Part shown: one piece after another, positions 61,726-64,000 of the stretch
How the letters are laid out: each line of letters opens with the position of its first letter
Position numbering within the stretch: the stretch's first letter is position 1
Translations under genes and position numbers: made by a program
The notes under the pieces: model-generated
Database searches by the model: none
The model's input: the letters and a program-made list of their open reading frames with translations, nothing else
Told to the model about the DNA's origin: nothing
Assembly: GCF_000211415.1 (NCBI RefSeq)
Contig: NZ_GL890777.1
Span: 76,138 to 140,137 of the forward strand
DNA from: Enterobacter mori LMG 25706
Lineage (GTDB): Bacteria; Pseudomonadota; Gammaproteobacteria; Enterobacterales; Enterobacteriaceae
Length of the DNA: 64,000 nt
Direction of reading: 5' to 3'

Positions 61726-63201
61726 ATGGTATCAACCAATTTTTTAGGCATGGGCTCGGGCCTGCCGTTTGAAGAACTGCTGGCAAAGGAGCGTGCGGCC
61801 AGTTCCGTCAAGCTGAACCCGTATCTGCAAAAGCAGAGTACCTATAACGGGCAAATCTCCGCGTGGGGATCTATTTCCAGCGCGCTGAGCACCCTGAAGG
61901 ATAATCTTGGCAAGCTGGAAAATGAGGGTTTTAACGGCGTCAGCGTCAGCGACAACAAGACCTTTAAGGCCACGGCAGGTCAAGGGGCTATTCCGAACAG
62001 CTACTCCATGGCCGTGGAGCAGCTGGCGAAAGCGCATCAGCTCGGGGTGACGCGAGATTCACGAGATAAGGATATCGGTAAGAGTGCTGCGACCGTCACC
62101 ATCGAGATGGAAGGCAGTGACAAACCGCTGGTGGTGAACCTTGATAAAGACCAAACGTCCCTCGATGATATTGCCAAAAAAATCAATGCGCAGAATGGCG
62201 ACGTTGCGGCTGAAGTCGTTACGGTTAAAGAAGGAGAGCACAAGCTCGTCCTGACCTCGAAAAAAACCGGTAAAGACGGTGAAATGACGATAAAGGTAGA
62301 CGGGGATGCCGATGTCAAAGCGGCGCTTGAGGGGGCTAGTAACGTCACTGCCCCCCAAAATGCCATTGTCTGGCTCAACGGTGACAAGGTCGAACGCAGT
62401 TCTAATACTGTAAAAGATTTGATTACCGGCGTAACCCTTGAGCTACGCGAAGTGTCGGAGAAAGACCCTGATGCTGATGCATCCGCTCCGCACCCCTTCA
62501 AAACCGAATCCCTCACTATCACCGAAGACACCTCAAAGGTGAAATCGCTGATTGAGGAGTTCGTGAAGAACTACAACAGCTACCTCAGCACCGTGGCCAG
62601 CGCCACAAAATACACGGCACCCGATCGCGACAAGCTCGGGGAGGGCGAAATTCCGCTGCCTGACTCCGGCAACGGCGCGCTGTTCAGCGACGGCTCCCTG
62701 CGCCGTCTGACCAGCCAGCTGAAGGCTACCGTGGGCGGTGAGTACAGTGATGCCGGGGATGTGATCACCTCCCTTGGCCGTCTCGGGATCACCGTCACCT
62801 TCGACGGCAAAACCGGTGAGGATCGCAGCGGAACGCTCGGCACCCTGACCATCGACAGCAAAAAGCTCGATGCCGCCCTGAAGGATAACCCGAAGGAGGT
62901 CGAGGCGCTGTTCCTTGGCAAAGGGGGAAGCGAGGGGATCAAAGATCGCATGGAGGGTATTTTCAACACCTATCTGGGCGATAAGGACGCGATTCAGAAA
63001 AAAGACGGCGTTATTGAAACCACGCTGGAGTCCCTTCGCGAGCAGGAAAAGCGCATCGGCAAGCAGATCACGGCGGTGCAAAAACGTATCGATGAAGCCA
63101 TGCTGCGCAGCGAAAAAGAGTATCAGCGCCTCGATAAGGCAATGAGCGATATGAACAGCATGAGCACCCGTCTGCAGCAGACGCTGGCGGGGTTAGTTTA
63201 A
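61726..63201 (+). CDS. fliD: Filament cap protein FliD (HAP2)
   Basis: A 491-residue capping protein, somewhat longer than E. coli FliD (468). The N-terminal FliD_N region (FLGMGSGLPFEELLAKERAA) and C-terminal coiled coil (REQEKRIGKQITAVQKRIDE, ending TRLQQTLAGLV) are clear; the middle is variable and Lys/Asp-rich. It folds newly exported flagellin at the filament tip. Divergent from fliC and headed by a sigma-28 promoter. Confidence 0.95.
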   Translation: MVSTNFLGMGSGLPFEELLAKERAASSVKLNPYLQKQSTYNGQISAWGSISSALSTLKDNLGKLENEGFNGVSVSDNKTFKATAGQGAIPNSYSMAVEQLAKAHQLGVTRDSRDKDIGKSAATVTIEMEGSDKPLVVNLDKDQTSLDDIAKKINAQNGDVAAEVVTVKEGEHKLVLTSKKTGKDGEMTIKVDGDADVKAALEGASNVTAPQNAIVWLNGDKVERSSNTVKDLITGVTLELREVSEKDPDADASAPHPFKTESLTITEDTSKVKSLIEEFVKNYNSYLSTVASATKYTAPDRDKLGEGEIPLPDSGNGALFSDGSLRRLTSQLKATVGGEYSDAGDVITSLGRLGITVTFDGKTGEDRSGTLGTLTIDSKKLDAALKDNPKEVEALFLGKGGSEGIKDRMEGIFNTYLGDKDAIQKKDGVIETTLESLREQEKRIGKQITAVQKRIDEAMLRSEKEYQRLDKAMSDMNSMSTRLQQTLAGLV

Positions 63202-63241
63202 TGAGCAATCCGGGCAGGCCGCTGCCCGGCAGGATTTGACG

Positions 63242-63649
63242 ATGTACACCAAAACGGGCAACAGTGCCTATACCGCTGTCTCACTCGACAGCCAGATAAG
63301 CGGCGCGACGCCGCACCAGTTAATAGTCCTGCTGTATGACGGGGCGATTAACGCCATGAAGCGCGCCGATATTTACTTCCAGTCGGGGAATATCGCCCGC
63401 CGTGGGGAGATGATTTCCCGCGCCATTAACATTATCGATAACGGCCTGCGCGCCGGGCTTGACCACGAGAAGGGCGGGAAAATCGCTGAGGAGCTGGAGA
63501 GCCTGTACGAATATATTTCCCGCTCGCTGCTGGAGGCGAATCTCAACAAATCCGGCGACAAGCTGCCGCACCTGATCGCGCTCATGACGGGCATGTCGGA
63601 AACCTGGCAAGCCATCACCCCACAGCACAAGCAGGTGAAGCATGGATAA
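63242..63649 (+). CDS. fliS: Flagellin export chaperone FliS
   Basis: A 135-residue four-helix chaperone. ATG 63242 with AGGA seven bases upstream gives the MYTKTG start seen in FliS; a TTG six bases earlier is less likely. The ATPHQLIVLLYDGAINAM helix is diagnostic. It prevents premature flagellin polymerisation. Overlaps fliT by eight bases. Confidence 0.94.
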   Translation: MYTKTGNSAYTAVSLDSQISGATPHQLIVLLYDGAINAMKRADIYFQSGNIARRGEMISRAINIIDNGLRAGLDHEKGGKIAEELESLYEYISRSLLEANLNKSGDKLPHLIALMTGMSETWQAITPQHKQVKHG

Positions 63650-63962
63650 CAGCGTAATTGAGCTGATTGAGAATCTGCTTGTCAGCAACGCGACGCTGCG
63701 CCAGCTTGCCGACGCCGGCGAATGGGATGCGTTTTTTGACGAGTCCGCAGCCTATAGCATGGGGATGCGAACGTTGTGTGACATCGATTTGACCCAGCTG
63801 GCGCAGCACAATAAAGCGCAGGTCAGCGCCCGGCTGTCCACCATGCTGGAGAACGATGCGCTTCTGACGCGTGCGATTCAGGGACGTCTGGCCACCATCA
63901 GCAGCGAACTCTCCGCCATGCGCAAAACCAGCAGCGTGGCAAAAGCCTATTCTGCCGTTTAA
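63642..63962 (+). CDS. fliT: FliT, FliD export chaperone and FlhDC antagonist
   Basis: A 106-residue helical protein at the expected place after fliS, shorter than E. coli FliT (121) with weak sequence similarity; the call rests largely on position, size and overlap. FliT chaperones FliD and, when free, binds FlhC to reduce class 2 expression. Confidence 0.82.
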   Translation: MDNSVIELIENLLVSNATLRQLADAGEWDAFFDESAAYSMGMRTLCDIDLTQLAQHNKAQVSARLSTMLENDALLTRAIQGRLATISSELSAMRKTSSVAKAYSAV

Positions 63963-63963
63963 T

Positions 63964-64000
63964 CCCCTCGCCCTAACCCTCTCCCCATAGGGGAGAGGGG
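63964..64000. repeat. CCCTCTCCC-type intergenic palindrome at window edge
   Basis: CCCTCGCCCTAACCCTCTCC followed by CCATAGGGGAGAGGGG; same family as 4440-4482. It runs off the window end. Confidence 0.6.

Noticed and set aside
1..64000. CRISPR arrays, insertion sequences, integrases or prophage genes
   Set aside because: No spaced direct repeats of CRISPR type, no transposase or integrase reading frame, and the only phage-like feature is the isolated S74 domain at 34698.

Overview
The window is chromosomal DNA from a member of the Enterobacteriaceae, most likely Enterobacter or a close relative. Gene order from sbmC through yeeA, tmaR, yeeO, amn, shiA, ldtA, nac, cbl and mtfA matches the 43-45 min region of Escherichia coli in content. 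It also contains genes that E. coli K-12 lacks at this position: an M24 peptidase, an RND pump, aerobactin, and a compact flagellar block. Four almost identical tRNA-Asn genes punctuate the first 24 kb, as asnT/W/U/V do in E. coli. I identified genes by recognising families from the translations; no database search was run.

Layout. (1) 1-9.1 kb is backbone: the sbmC 3' part, yeeA, tmaR, a gamma-glutamylcyclotransferase-like gene, tRNA-Asn, yeeO, tRNA-Asn, an aminopeptidase P-like gene, amn and shiA. (2) 9.3-18.7 kb is accessory and envelope or stress related: a PagP paralogue, a three-gene operon (RND adaptor, RND permease, acyltransferase 3), a 36-residue membrane peptide, a universal stress protein and a P-type ATPase. 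(3) 18.7-23.6 kb is ldtA, tRNA-Asn, nac behind a clear NtrC/sigma-54 promoter, cbl, debris of two decayed genes, a quinone oxidoreductase and the fourth tRNA-Asn. (4) 23.7-33.8 kb is a complete aerobactin locus (iucABCD-iutA, with divergent shiF and a Fur box) ending against mtfA. (5) 34-37.9 kb is a patchwork of secreted proteins, one amber-interrupted gene and one methyltransferase pseudogene. (6) 37.9-64 kb is a flagellar and chemotaxis block.

The flagellar block is the most unusual part. One minus-strand operon reads fliE-cheR-cheB-cheY-cheZ-flhB-flhA-flhE, so chemotaxis genes follow directly on a basal-body gene, with no receptor, cheA, cheW, motAB or flhDC. Divergent from it is fliFGHIJKLMNOPQR. 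Between fliR and fliC, where no such genes occur in E. coli, lies a cassette: a ToxR/ToxS-like membrane regulator pair, a DoxX-family protein, a receptor-like protein whose signalling tip is degenerate, and a 147-residue orphan between two BIME repeats. Then come fliC and divergent fliDST. Rod/hook (flg) genes, fliA and the motor genes must lie elsewhere. The moderate divergence of CheY, FliG, FlhA and FliE from their E. coli counterparts raises the possibility of a second or replaced flagellar system.
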